Position numbers and translations under genes: made by a program. From positions 1 to 64,000 of the forward strand of contig JAPVLO010003057.1 of assembly GCA_027257055.1 (NCBI GenBank): 64,000 bases of DNA, given 5' to 3'. This document shows positions 45,001 through 57,704 of the stretch, piece after piece. The notes under the pieces were generated by a model, which had not been told where the DNA came from, made no database searches, and worked only from the letters and a program-made list of their open reading frames with translations. This stretch comes from Cephalopachus bancanus. Its lineage: Eukaryota; Chordata; Mammalia; Primates; Tarsiidae. Position 1 is the first letter of the stretch. The number at the start of each line of letters is the position of its first letter.

Positions 45001-46399
45001 AACTAAACTGATGATTGACTTGGACTGTAGCCAAGACATTGATCTTATACATACAACTTGTACCCAACTTGGAGACTCAGGCAGGTGATAAAACAGCTTT
45101 TGGTTCTTACATAAAAAATAACAATGACAAATCCATCAACATCGTCTCCAAAGACAGCAAAACAGAGCAAGCTGTAGATTCACAAGTTTTATTTAAGACT
45201 TCAGTTCATTGAAGGTACATTAACTGAAAGAAACATGAGTTCTGTAGTGACAAGCCCTTCCAGGGAGAAAAAACAGGAACAGAGTACCATCTTATATTGG
45301 AAAAAGGATGTTAGATGGTGCACGGCTTGGCACGATTAAGGCAGAAATATATATTGGATGGTACGAAGCTTAATGTAGTAAAGGTGTCATAGTTTGAACT
45401 TTGTAGTGGCCTCAAAGATAGGTAATTCCTATTCCCATTTAAGTATTTATCTAGGATTATTGAAACTGCAAAATGCCCTTCCGCTACACATAGCAGTGAC
45501 TGGGAGAGAGGGACAACTCGCCGTTCTGAAGTGTGCCCACAGACACGTCCCCTACGACAATACAGAACTGAAGAAATAATGGGCAGGGGAAGACACAAAA
45601 CCCTGTATCCTGGACTCACAAGTGCTGCCCTACAGGATATGGGAGGTGAGGAGATTTCATGATGGAAGGATTTATTCAGAACCACAAATACTCTCTGTCA
45701 TGTAGAACAACAGCCTGAATCTTCATGGAAGAGCCAGGGATTTGGAAGCAGAAATCAGGGATGGTGTAACATTGGAGCTATGGGTGAGAAGAACTGGATA
45801 AAACACGTGTCACCCCATCTCAGAAGAAGGGGCAGAAATACATAGACCTGCATCACATCTGGAGGATGATCAGGGACTCACAAGAGAGTTCACTGAGACC
45901 ACGGGATATAACATTGCCTGAGAATTTAGCTCAGTGAGATCAGAGAATGCCCCTTAGTCCATCCCCTTCCATCACATTAAAAACTATTAAGTATAAAACT
46001 GGGATTCACCTGAGAGAGCTGAAGATGATTTTCCCCAGGATAATACAAGGCAATTCACAAGCCACAAGGAACCTAAGCAGAGTACCACAGGAGGAATGTG
46101 AACTCTCTTGTGCTCATAGCAGGGAGAATATTCAAAATATGTAATGACTGCATTGAGGTCAAATTCAGAGCTAAATAGATTTACACACACTTTCATAATA
46201 AAGCCTAGCAAAGATAGGGCACAATAATACATGGGAAGAAACTACATAACATAAACCAATAAGCCAACATCAACCATAAAACCCCAAATGTCTGGTTATC
46301 GATAAAACAATATGAAGTGTACTAATACAAATAAACAGGTTATAATGAGCAGATGATCAGAATGAATGCATAATGACACATTTATTACAGCTGTTTAAT
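45001..46399. other. Intergenic DNA, nothing recognised
   Basis: A 124-codon minus-strand frame (45311-45685) has no domain that I recognise. 'agttttatttaag' near 45186 could be the reverse of a polyadenylation signal in an old LTR, but I cannot support a call. Confidence 0.4.
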
Positions 46400-47929
46400 T
46401 TAAAATGTTCAATATTAAAAGTGAAACAGATGTTGCAGAAACAGGTAACATGTGCTGAAAGAGGGAAATATTAAACAGGAGTCAAGTGCCCTCAGCATTC
46501 TCTGGGCTTTGTCCTCTACTTGCTAAATCCTGTGACAAGTGTGTCTCTGATATCAGCATTCATTGAATTAATAAATCCCCCTGTTCTCCATCTCCTATTA
46601 AGTGATCTGTAAACTATATCTTTTTAATGCATTTATTTCTCTTTGATGTTTTGAGTGAGGTAAATGCCCCACTTACAATTCTATCCTGAAACGCAAATGG
46701 ATCAACTTCTTGCTAAATTCTTATCTTAACGTTCATAGTATTTTTGTTTTGTTATAAATAAGACCCTGTTCCTGAGAAAAAAGCTGTGCCCTAAAGTACC
46801 GTGCACCTGCTAAGGTCTAGGACCTATCTGGGTGCATCCTAAGCACCCGCTGCTGGCCATTTCCAGCCCTGAAAGTAGCTTCCTTCAGGGCTCGCAGAGC
46901 ATGTTCCTCTCAGCATCTCCAGCCCAGTATAAAGTGGCTAAGCCCTGGTTCAGAATGCTCCTTCACTAACACCATACTCTTTTGAAATTATTACTTTAAA
47001 TAGTGCATTTTTCCTTGCCAAACACAGTAAATTTTAAAAGGAGACCTCGAGCAAGGACTTCATGAGCCACCAGGGAACCCCTTCTCTCGAGACACCAGAT
47101 GCCCTGATACAGTCAAGACACATGATGATTCCAGAAACTTTAGAAAAATTGGTGAGAGCTTTTTTTTCTCTCTTTCTCTCTCATTAACTCTGTCTTATAA
47201 CTTATGATGTATACGTTTTATCTCAAATGATTTTCTGTGGCAGGTCAAAGAACCCATAGTGTGTCACACTGCATTCTACCCACCAACAATTTCCACGTAT
47301 GTTTGTCGACCAGATTGAGCTTTCAACTGTACCATCCCACAATTGTAATTTGTAAAGGGACTTGCTTCCTTATAAAGGATTGTGAATGCAGAATGCCATT
47401 CTATCAGGCTATGGGGTGGGAGGCATAAATTCCCAGAGAGACTTTAGCAGGTGCTTTAAGGGAGGGAAAGATAAGAAACAAATTACGCTGAGTGGGTTGG
47501 CCAAGGAGCCATATCCAACATGAATTAGCAGGAAATATTTGTATTTATGAGAGAGGGTTATTCACATGTGTGATAAGCAAACTTGCATGCTGCATGCACT
47601 CCCTGCTTCCTTTGGATGAAAACATAATAGTAATATGTACTGCGGTTAGGCCATTTAGTCACAAGATGAGGCAGGGACAGTAAGGACTCAGATCCCAGAC
47701 TCTGCAAGACACAGAATTTGGTCCCTTATCAGAAGAAAATTGCTGAAATCAATCCCTTGTCCAATCAGTAGGTTTGTTGGTGAAACAAAGGCTCTATTAC
47801 CCAGCATCAGTGAGCTGGATGAGTTGTTACTATTTTAATACTGATGTATACATAAGACAGTATTCATAAGTGCATTTTAATCCTAATTCCATAATATAAT
47901 GAACTCTTATAGTTTTACTTATTTTTGTA
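46400..47929. other. Intergenic DNA with a V-upstream-like block
   Basis: The block 46760-46990 ('gttcctgagaaaa', 'ctgggtgcatcctaagcaccc', 'gttcctctcagcatctcc') resembles 50310-50480 and 62830-62990, which lie upstream of IGHV1-like segments. No V segment is visible to its left, where one would be expected. The remainder is unassigned. Confidence 0.5.
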
Positions 47930-49440
47930 ACATAGTAATGCTTCCCTCAGCTGTCACTATGGTGGTGTTCTCAGGATTACCTCCAGTCCTCTGTGCGTTT
48001 CTGGAACAATTCCTGGGGTGGGGGCCTACATGAGTAATTGAACTCCCCACATATGCAGTTCTTGAGGGTGACCCTTTGTCTTGTCCACTCTGCTTTCAGT
48101 TTTTTGTTAATTACTTCTAATTTTATGTTCTTACTGTCATACTAGCATTTTTCAAGGGCAGCACAAGATGATAATATGCAAAAGTTCTGTTTGTCCCTGC
48201 ATATACTCATCTCATACTGGAACACAGATTATTGATGGAGGTGTAGTAGTGGATAATCACTGGGAAAATGTTTGCATGCATGTTGTCATCTTCCAGAGTG
48301 TATCCACCCAGTGCTGACACAATCAAGCAAATGGACATGCTCAGATGGTGAATGAGCAACACTCCCATAACCAGAGACTAGATGGTGGTCTTCTTCCACA
48401 AGATCACCCAGGCTCTTGCCTCTGGCTAATGTGCAGCTAGCAAGGGAGACCAGTGTTGACCCTTGAGAGTGTATCTATCTTCAAGGTGCTACATCAATTT
48501 TTTAGAGGAAACTTATTCCTGCTCAGATTCGTGAATGGGTTTGTCTTTCCTGCCCTAAAATTCTGACCCTGAACAACGACCCAAGAGCTTAAAGTATATC
48601 TGCTCCAACTACAGGAAGTCATACTTCCTTCCTGGCCAAGGTCTCCACTTCTCTAAAGTAGATTAATTCATGGGGTTCACCAGAAGTTGCTGGTGTTTTA
48701 GAGACCTTTATTTGCCTCAAACTGTTGGAGACCTTACATTATGGATGGGGTATAGAAAACCTGAATTCAGATAGCTCTAAATCGAAGTATATTTTATTGA
48801 CCCTGGAAAAATATGTACCAATAAAAATAGCCTTACTCTATTTCCCTCTAAATGGCATCATTCCCCATAATCCATTTGAACTCCCTGTGAGTTTCATTTA
48901 ATTTAGGCTTGTTATGTCAAGATGTCATGGGAAAGAAAAGAAAAAAAAAATGTGTGAATGTATTTTTGACTACTGATACATATTTATAATTCTGGTCCAG
49001 AATGTCAATTTTAAGGTAGGCTGTGTATGCATAAGAATGTAGTGCTGGAGACCCTCTGTGCCTTCTGCTCAAAATTTCTATGGTCATAAAAAGTGCTTTA
49101 ATGTTTTATGTAAAAGAGAGGCAGAGATATTTAGGAAGACATGTCTTAGGAATTAGTCTAAGTTTCACCATGTGATCAAGTAATCTTGTTCCAATTTATT
49201 CATCCATCGGATGTGAAGATACATGTTCCCCCAATACCTTATTGGAAGCGTTTGTATCACTGTCATCTGTTGTTGTCTTTCTCCACTCTGTGAATTTTGC
49301 TTAAAGGGTGATTGTTGAAAGGAATGTTTCTCATATAATTAATGTTTCTATTGTCTCTTTTCCTTCATTATGCAATGCTACATTTGCAACAATCTTATTC
49401 TGTCATCCACTCAGCCCAGCACAGCTGTATTTTCCTTCGG
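47930..49440. other. IGHV1-unit downstream flank, copy B
   Basis: Counterpart of 17570-19102 along its whole length, ending at the RSS of the second IGHV1-like pseudogene. The parallel includes the sequence just before the RSS ('tttccttcatta', 'cagctgtattttccttc' versus 'cagctgacttctgcctc'). Confidence 0.85.
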
Positions 49441-49479
49441 AGTTTCTGACAATCTCGGGGTGTGGATTTTCAATCTGTT
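49441..49479 (-). other. V-gene recombination signal (23-RSS), heptamer broken
   Basis: Minus strand: AACAGAT at the heptamer position (49473-49479), a 23 bp spacer (49450-49472) beginning TGAAAATCC, and nonamer TCAGAAACT (49441-49449). Heptamer decay suggests no recombination. Confidence 0.92.
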
Positions 49480-49909
49480 AGTTTTGTACAGAAATAAATG
49501 GCCATGTCTTCAGGGCTCAGACTGCTTGACTTCATGAATGCTGTGTTCTTGGATGTGTTCCTTGTCATGGTGACACTGCCTTGGAACATCTGTGCCTAGT
49601 GTGTGCTACTAGTACAAGGGTGGACCCACGTCACCCACTCCTGGTCTTGCCCAGGAGCCTGTCTCACCCAGAGCATTCAGTAGCTTGTGAACGTGTATCT
49701 GGAAACCTTGCAGGAGACCTTCACTGAGGCAACAGGATGCTTCAATTCAGACCCATACTGCAACAGCTGGACAAAGGAGTGAGCATCTGTGGAAGGGAGA
49801 CATGTGTGAATGAAATTCTTCCTGCCTGATCTTGGTCCCCTCCTAGGCCTGGGGACCTCGTACCTGTAACTGCTGAAACTAAGAAGATAATCCTCAAGCT
49901 CAAGTTCAT
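49480..49909 (-). pseudogene. IGHV1/IGHV7-like variable-segment pseudogene
   Basis: The leader exon (49864-49909, 46 bp) is open: [15 protein letters not shown] with a GT donor. The V exon (49480-49786) reads [20 protein letters not shown] with the FR1 cysteine (VSCKVS), WVRQAPGQ in FR2, [17 protein letters not shown] in FR3 and IYFCTK at the end. Two in-frame stops, in CDR1 (TSY*ML) and CDR2 (STH*AQM), kill it, but the reading frame itself is continuous. It is the least decayed IGHV1-like copy here. The SELK and MFQGS features leave IGHV7 as an alternative clan I family. Confidence 0.95.
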
Positions 49910-50011
49910 GGTAAGAAACTGTGCTTTCAGAATCTTATGTAGAGGAGGTTGTATTGTTGGATGATGCTCTCAGGGAGCAGACATATCAATATTTACACTA
50001 GAGCTCAGATC

Positions 50012-50019
50012 ATTCACAT
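50012..50019 (-). promoter_or_regulatory. Degenerate IGHV octamer
   Basis: Minus-strand ATGTGAAT at the position of the octamer (two mismatches to ATGCAAAT), identified by alignment with the perfect site at 19685-19692. Confidence 0.6.
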
Positions 50020-50554
50020 ATACACAAGGCAGGCTGTTTTACAGCCAAGACCTGTGTCTCTTTGTATGTCCTGAATTTTGTGAAGATAAAATTTCTTTAC
50101 TAAGAAAGAATCTCTTATATAATCCTTTAAACACGATTATTATTGATGAGTTAGGTTAAGTAAATGATTCAAATACACTAAGATCTTAAAGATACATGCG
50201 CAATATTTGCCAAATTCTTCTTTAACCTTAAATAGCGTTTTGTTTTGAAATGAGGAGAACTCAGGGACTGAGAAGAAATCCCATCCCAGCTTCATATACA
50301 CCTGCTGCTGGTCTGGAGCCTCTCTGGTATGGTCATGATCGCCCCCTCCCGCCCAAACTCCGCCCTGCAATGAGGTTCGCTTCAGGACTCACAGAGCTTC
50401 TTACTCTCAGCATATCTTACTCAGCATGAAAGACTATGTCCTCCTTCAGAATTCTTCTTCATTGGCGCCATATGGTACTCACACCATCTCCTGATTTCCT
50501 GATCTCCTGAAACAGGAATACATACATAGCCTCTAAACCCAGACTTTGTGTATA
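50020..50554. other. IGHV1-unit upstream flank, copy B
   Basis: Contains the block 50310-50480 shared with 46760-46990 and 62830-62990. Confidence 0.6.
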
Positions 50555-50775
50555 AAAATTGTGTACTTATTCTTCCATGGTTAAACTTTAGTCACCTTCA
50601 AAATACTCGCCATTTGATGTAATACATCAATTGAGATGGTTTTTCCACTGCTCAAAAGAGTTTGTGAACTCCTCAGTTTTTTGCTTTTCAGTACTTCTGT
50701 GGTTTTTTGTTTCATTTCTTCCATGTTGGTAAACTGTTTCTCTCTGAGGACTTTTCTCATCAGGGAACCAACCAA
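50555..50775 (-). mobile_element. Mariner transposase C-terminal remnant
   Basis: The minus-strand frame reads KQFTNMEEMKQKTTEVLKSK, and in a shifted frame NSFEQWKNHLN then CITSNGEYFEGD. These match the C-terminal end of mariner (HSMAR-type) transposases as I know the family. A frameshift and stops show it is dead. No terminal inverted repeats could be located. Confidence 0.8.
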
Positions 50776-50794
50776 ACAAAAAAATATAGTGATT

Positions 50795-51130
50795 TCTTAG
50801 TTTCAGGTGTCATCCTGACGCCTTCAATGCATCTTGAGCTAATTTTTGTCTTTAGTGAGAAATAGAAGTTTTATTCTCTTTATTCTTAAATCCTGATTGA
50901 TTTGTCTGTATATGGCTATCCAATTTTTCTATCACTATTTACTGAATAGGGTGTTGCTTTTTCAATGCATAGTTTTGTCAGATTTCTCAAAGATCACTTT
51001 TTAGTATGTATATGACTTTAGTTCTGAGTTCTTTATTCTCTTCCAGTAACCTATGTGTCTACTTTGTACTATTACCATGCTGATTTTGTGTCTATAAACT
51101 TGCGGCATAATTTGAAGTCAGGTAATGTGA
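50795..51130 (-). mobile_element. Older L1 fragment, antisense
   Basis: 'tatatggctatccaatttttc', 'caaagatcac', 'aacctatgtgtctactttg' and 'ttgaagtcaggtaatgtga' are landmarks of the 3' part of an older mammalian L1 in reverse. Confidence 0.8.
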
Positions 51131-51965
51131 AAACACACATACATCAACCTCAAAGCCAAAAGAAAACAAGCAAAGAAAATATTTTATAAGGAACTCATGA
51201 CAGCGATAAACAATCACATTTCAATAATGAGCCCAAATAAGAATGAAATAAATGCAACATTGAAAAAGCACAGCATAGCAAACTGGATAACAAACCATGA
51301 CCTACTTATGTGCTGAATCCTGGAGATTCTTCTCACTACAAGGGATGCACACAGACTCAAAGTTAAGGATGGAAAATGAGTTTCCAGGCTAATGGATCAC
51401 AAAAGAAGGCAGAAATTGTGATTTTAATATCAAACAAAACAGCATTTAAGCTATCAAAAAATTAAAAAGATGCACAAGGAGACTACATAATAAAAGGTTC
51501 AATACATCAGAAAGAAATATCCATCCTAAACATATATGCACCCAACACAGGAGCACCAGCATTTAAACAGCAACTACTCAGCAAACTAAAAAAATATATT
51601 GGCTCTAATACTATTTTAGCAGGGGATTTGAATATCCCATTAACAGCCCTAGATAGGTCATTAAGGCAAAAAATAAACAAAGAGATTCAAAATCTAAATT
51701 TGACAATTGAGCAAACGGGAATTAATAAATCCCAACGGATTATTCCAACCAACAAACACAGAATATATATTCTACTCAGCACTACATGAAACATACTCTA
51801 AGATTGATCACATCCTTTGAAATAAATTAAGGGTAAACAAATTCCATAATGTTGAAATAATACCATGCACATCCTCAGACCACAGTGGAATAAAAATAAT
51901 TATCAACACCAACTACATTTCCCCAAAGCCCACAAAGACATGAACACTAAACAGCATGATGCTGA
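51131..51965 (+). mobile_element. L1 ORF2 5'-region fragment, sense
   Basis: Covers the start of the endonuclease domain ('ccatcctaaacatatatgca', 'attctactcagcactacatg', 'ccacagtggaataaaaata'). It is truncated on both ends. It corresponds to ~37000-37830 of the near-complete L1. Confidence 0.88.
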
Positions 51966-52260
51966 ATAGCTGATAGGAGGTAAGACTCTGCATGTGTGAC
52001 AGGGGTGTATATTAGTACTGTATATCTTCTGCTCAGTGTTGCTGTGATGATAAACCTGCTGTAACATTTATGTTAAATAAGGACATACATTTTTGGGAGT
52101 ATACTGGTGTTGTGTAAAAAAAAAAAACTATACCTTGACTTACCATATATCTCTTTGTCGGTATTATATGAGCACACAGTTGGCAAGATACAATCTGCAA
52201 GCCAGGAAAAAAATCTGCAGGCCAGGTGATAAAATATTTTTGAGATGAATACAAAAATGC
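51966..52260. other. Possible IGHV1-unit flank fragment
   Basis: 'gtatatcttctgctcagtgttg' and 'acatttatgttaaa' parallel 'ctataccttctgctgaatattg' and 'atcttatgttaaag' at 18715-18775, in the same order and spacing. No V segment follows. Confidence 0.5.
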
Positions 52261-52897
52261 TAAGAAGTCCTAAAAAACTGGACAGATATAGTTTTTACAC
52301 GTGAGTTTGAAGAGGTCTTAGAAAACAAAGAGGAGAGAACAAGTGAATATGCTTCCCTCTTTTAAAGAAATACACAAATAACCATAATCAGAATGTTGCT
52401 AGAAGTATGGAAATTAAGATCACTTCTAATGACATCTCAGGTGGAAATCAGATAATAATATTGGGAGTGGAAGAAAGATTTATTGTTACAAATTGTCAAA
52501 TAACTTGAGTGAATTGCGTGTGTTTCCTATGATATTGTGAAAGGTAGAACATTAGAGAGATACAATTGGTTATTTAGCTGAGCTGTTTTTTAATCTAAGT
52601 GTACAAGGCATATTTTGGATGCTTCTCTTTTTTTCAGAATTAAATTTTTTTTCACATTGATAGAAACTGTGAAAAAAATTTACATTTTTTCTACATTACA
52701 ACACAACATTGCAACGGAATATTTCTTGTCATAAGTAAAATCTTGCTGATATATGTCACTGAAAGAACAGCTTATGTTTTTCAAGGTAAAGCAAAATAAC
52801 TTACTATATGATTATTTAAAACTCTCAATCCAGACATAAATATATGGTTTCATTATTAGCATCCTATATTCTTCCATTATTAAATTACTTCCATTAT
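52261..52897. other. Intergenic DNA, nothing recognised
   Basis: AT-rich unique sequence up to an Alu. Confidence 0.4.
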
Positions 52898-52915
52898 CAA
52901 TTAGCACCCATTTGT

Positions 52916-53227
52916 TTTTTGGGTTTTTTGTTTTGTTTTGTTTTGTTTTATTGAGTTGGAATTTCATTCTGTCGCCCAGACTGGAGTGCAGTGGCCACTC
53001 CCAGCCACCGCAGCCTCGACCTGCTGGCTCCAGCAATCCTTCCGCCTCAGTTTTCTGAGTCGCCGGAATTACAGGCATGTGCTACCAGGCCCGGATGATT
53101 TTTTGATTTATTGTAGAGATGAGGTCTCGCTGCCCTGGCAGGTCTCCAACCCGCGGGCTCAGACAATCCACTCACCTCAGCTTCCCAAAGGTACGGGGAT
53201 TACAGGCTGAGCCAACCGAGCCTGGCC
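52916..53227 (-). mobile_element. Alu SINE, lineage-specific subfamily
   Basis: Antisense Alu whose tail became a (gttttt)n-like run. An 18 bp target duplication with one change (caattagcac-c/t-catttgt) lies at 52898-52915 and 53228-53245. Confidence 0.96.
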
Positions 53228-53591
53228 AATTAGCACTCATTTGTAAAGATGCATTCTGAACATGGTTTTGGTCAGTTGGAATACTGCAGAAAATTAACCG
53301 TCAGAAATGCCAAGCATATATTTTTGCTACCCATTAAACTATATGGTAATTAAATGTGTATAGGGTTCTAACTAACCTTTATTACCTATGAATTTGTTTT
53401 GAAATGATCTTTTACCATTAAACTGGTCATTTTGAAAATGTGAAATCAAATGACTGCTATTTTTATGTTTGCATGAAAAGCTAATAAAAAATCATTTGAC
53501 CGAAGTGAAAACTTCAAATGAATCCACTGGCAGATTCAAATAGTTTTTTTAATGGATTGCTCATTTTCTTTAGTAGTTGGTTGCAAACATT

Positions 53592-53630
53592 AGGATGGTT
53601 TTGCCAGTAAAGTCTATGCTGCCCTCATCG
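53592..53630. repeat. Exact 39 bp repeat, copy 1
   Basis: Starts 'aggatggttttgccagtaaa' and is identical to 57666-57704. It lies in what would be the 3' UTR of the LYPLA1 processed pseudogene. Confidence 0.95.
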
Positions 53631-53796
53631 AGATTGTAAATTTTCCATGAGGAGACAATATCTAGTCTGTGTCCTTGGCATGATTTTCAAAACATTTTAA
53701 CACTGCAGACATTATAAGATTGAAGACTGGGCATAGGAGAATTACACCCTACTATAATGATGCTGGTGTACTTCTACAGAAGGTCTCTTCGTGATG

Positions 53797-54926
<1,130 letters not shown>

Positions 54927-54934
54927 CTACTTCT

Positions 54935-56647
54935 CACTTCTTATAGAAATTTGTCAGAGACAATTTTTCTAGTGGTAAACTACATGTAACATAAAACTTA
55001 TCATGGTAACCATTTTAAAAAATAGGTTTAGTTCCATTAGTTAAATTCACAATGCTATACAGCCATCATCATTATGCATTTCCAAACATGTTTTACTACC
55101 TCAAAGGAAACTCAGTCACTTGTGTCACATTTTATGTGTCAAAATAATGTATGCAGACAGATAAAAGCCACAGACACTTCCCTACCACTTTCCAACTCCA
55201 GATCAGGTTTGAAGACGCAACATTTCCAGGTGTGGTCTCAGTATTTCTAGTAAAGGTGTCCTCTCCATTAACCTATCACGCTGTCTATTGACTTTATGTT
55301 ATATCAGATTAAGATTTAACTCAATTTCACATTACTTTCTTCCCCTCTTCCTAAACTAGCTGCACATTAGTCCTTTTTAGCTCACCTTTCAATCATGAGT
55401 AAGTAGTGGTAGAGAGCTGAGAACATACCTCCTCACGTTGTAACCCAGAAAGTGACCACATTCTACATTGTGTCATTAAAATAAGGTGTTCATTTTATTT
55501 GCAGTAGTAATTTTACATATAACTATAGAGTAGGGAGCAAGCAGAGTTCACAGTTGCTAGTATTATTACCCCATATGCATGGGAGCTGTAAAAATTCTGT
55601 GTGACACCGCCTCTATAGTGTATGACCATCATTAGAAAAACCTGCTTTGGTCCTACTCCTAACAAATAATTAAACACATGGTGACTTAAGTTTCTCTTTA
55701 TAATATCACAATGAGATTTTGTATAATGTGTCCCACTGAAGAAAATTTAGGATATAAAAGTGGCACACTTGGATATTTAGCTGAGGTTATTTCTAAGCAA
55801 AGTATTGAACATGTGTACTAACATTTTCCCAATGATAGAAACATATGAGAGAAGCAAGATAAAAAAGTAAATGTTAATGAAAGTAGAACAAGTTGCTTTG
55901 CAAATAAATGATGTTCTAGAATCCTCTGAGTTCCCATCAAAATAAAAAGATTAGGACCATTTATATGCATTTCTGTATACCAAAGACTTGACTGATATAA
56001 TGTTGAAAGTCAATGAGCAAAAAAATTAAATGGTTAGATGGAAGCTAACAAAAATGCTGCAAAATATCATTATTTCAAAGAATCCGCCTTAATCTAACTT
56101 ATACTCTAAATTTTCAAGAGATAAATTCCTGAGGAATTAAAAAACTAATCATACAATAGTAATGTTTATTGACTCTTTGAGAGAAAATTGAACTCGTAAT
56201 ACTTTATGAATCAAAACTCAATGATAAAAGAGTGCCTAGTGAGCCAACTTTTTCAGAAGCTTCCTAAAGAAAAAAACATACATACAATTTTTTAGAAATA
56301 CTGGAACAATTCAACATACTCTAGGAGCCCCTGGATCACTAAGAACAAAGACAGAAGTTTTGACCAATATTAGTTTTAAGACACCACAGTCACTTGCTGA
56401 GTTGATTGGTGACGCAGTTGTCCTCTACAAGCCCAGTGTGTGATGTGTAAGTATGGTAGCTATTTCTTCTAATAATGAATTAGCCATATTCAGCTTCAAA
56501 ATTAAGAAACAGGGACATATAGTCCAAACAGAAGAAATAAGATAAAGCTCCATTAATTGACAGAGAACAACTGAATAATAAATAGAGAAATTTAATTCCT
56601 TCTTTCATGTCTGCACAAGGTTAGAGAAAACAGAGCTGGGAGGAAGA
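54935..56647. other. Intergenic DNA, nothing recognised
   Basis: About 1.7 kb with no gene, V segment or repeat family that I can support. Confidence 0.4.
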
Positions 56648-56745
56648 AGTAAAGAGAAGGGAAGAAAGAAGAAAGAAGAAAGAACAAAAGAAAGAAATAA
56701 AGGAAGGAGCAAAGGAAGGAAGGAAGGAAAAAAGGAAGGAAATAA
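56648..56745. repeat. (GAAA)n/(GGAA)n purine tract
   Basis: A purine-only stretch of gaaa, gaag and aagg units on the plus strand. Confidence 0.92.
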
Positions 56746-56906
56746 GATGCTCTAAAGGCAGGAAAGATGTTGATCAGGAGGAAAACTATTGAATAGGGAA
56801 GAAAGCCCCTCCCTGCTTCCTCATTGTTACCTTCACTTTGTGTCCTGATAGCCCTCTGGCAGTAGGTTGTAACACCTATACCAACTCTTCTTTCCTCTCA
56901 GCATAA

Positions 56907-56944
56907 CGTTAGTGCCTGGCTCACACCGAGGTCACCTCCTTGTG
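56907..56944 (-). other. IGHV4 recombination signal, decayed
   Basis: Minus strand: heptamer CACAAGG (56938-56944; first four bases CACA kept), spacer of 22 bp, nonamer GCACTAACG (56907-56915). Confidence 0.8.
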
Positions 56945-57370
56945 TCTATTGTATGGCAATACATGACCAGGTCTCCAGTGGTCAAAGATCTCAGGTAAAA
57001 GAAGAACAGGCTTTTGGATGTGTCTACTGACATGGGTATTTGACTCTTGATGGATGGGTTGGAGTTGGTGCTCCCATTATTATAGATTTGCCCAATCCAA
57101 TCCAGCCCTTTCCCTTGGAGTTTGTGGGTCTAATTCTGCCAGGAACCAGAGCTGATGGCATATCCAGAGACAGAGCACATAAGATAGAGGGTCTCCAAAT
57201 GATTCACCAATTCTGTACCTCACTCTTGCAGCTGTACCTGATACAAGACACATGTGGGCAGAGAGAATCTCAGTGTATCCTTGCGCCCAGGCAACATCCC
57301 AATCCTTCATGTGTGAGACTCTCATATCTGGAAGCTGACACCAGAAAAAGGAAGAATCACAGAGTACCAT
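56945..57370 (-). pseudogene. IGHV4-like variable-segment pseudogene (clan II)
   Basis: The V region (56945-57240) reads QVQLQE*GTELVNHLETLYL, then MCSVSGYAISSG, GKGLDWIGQIYNNGSTN, NPSIKSQ, MSVDTSKSLF and LVMYCHTI. The IGHV4 signature (QVQLQE, GLDWIG, YNNGSTN, NPSIKS, VDTSK) is clear. One continuous frame holds two stops, one in FR1 and one in FR2. At the end YYC has become YCH: the tyrosine codon is now cysteine and the true cysteine is histidine. The leader (57326-57370) begins ATG but its donor GT is AT, and the acceptor AG is also lost, so it could not be spliced. I found no convincing octamer. Confidence 0.93.
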
Positions 57371-57435
57371 GCTTTTGTCAATGACACTAAGCAAGTATTT
57401 TCCAGGCTGAGCAGGACCCTAATTTAAGTAAATAT

Positions 57436-57684
57436 GTGGCAGTTCCATGTGGGTACACAAGAGAGAATTTGAATGAGGGAGATGCTTTTGAATGTAAAAC
57501 GGAAGAGACTCCTGTCTTAAGGTCATACTGGAAAGAGGATACTGGTTATAGTCTCATAAACTCAGTGCTGTTTCAGCGGAAACCTTCACCAAGTCAAGGA
57601 TCTTCTCCTGAACCAGGAAATGTTCTGAGAAAGCTGGTGAGGAAATGGAGTTTAGACATGAACCAAGGATGGTTTTGCCAGTAA
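57436..57684 (+). other. Open frame of 82 codons, unidentified
   Basis: An open stretch starting MAVPCGYTRENLNEGDAFEC and ending KWSLDMNQGWFCQ, in unique DNA upstream of the IGHV4-like pseudogene. I do not recognise a domain. Its last codons fall in the exact 39 bp block shared with 53592-53630. It may be a fragment of a retrocopy or a chance frame. Confidence 0.2.
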
Positions 57685-57704
57685 AGTCTATGCTGCCCTC
57701 ATCG
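57666..57704. repeat. Exact 39 bp repeat, copy 2
   Basis: Identical to 53592-53630. The sequence beyond it diverges at once on both sides. Confidence 0.95.

Noticed and set aside
45311..45685. 124-codon minus-strand frame, considered as a gene or LTR
   Set aside because: No domain recognised, no clear LTR termini and no polyadenylation/TATA pairing that I could defend.
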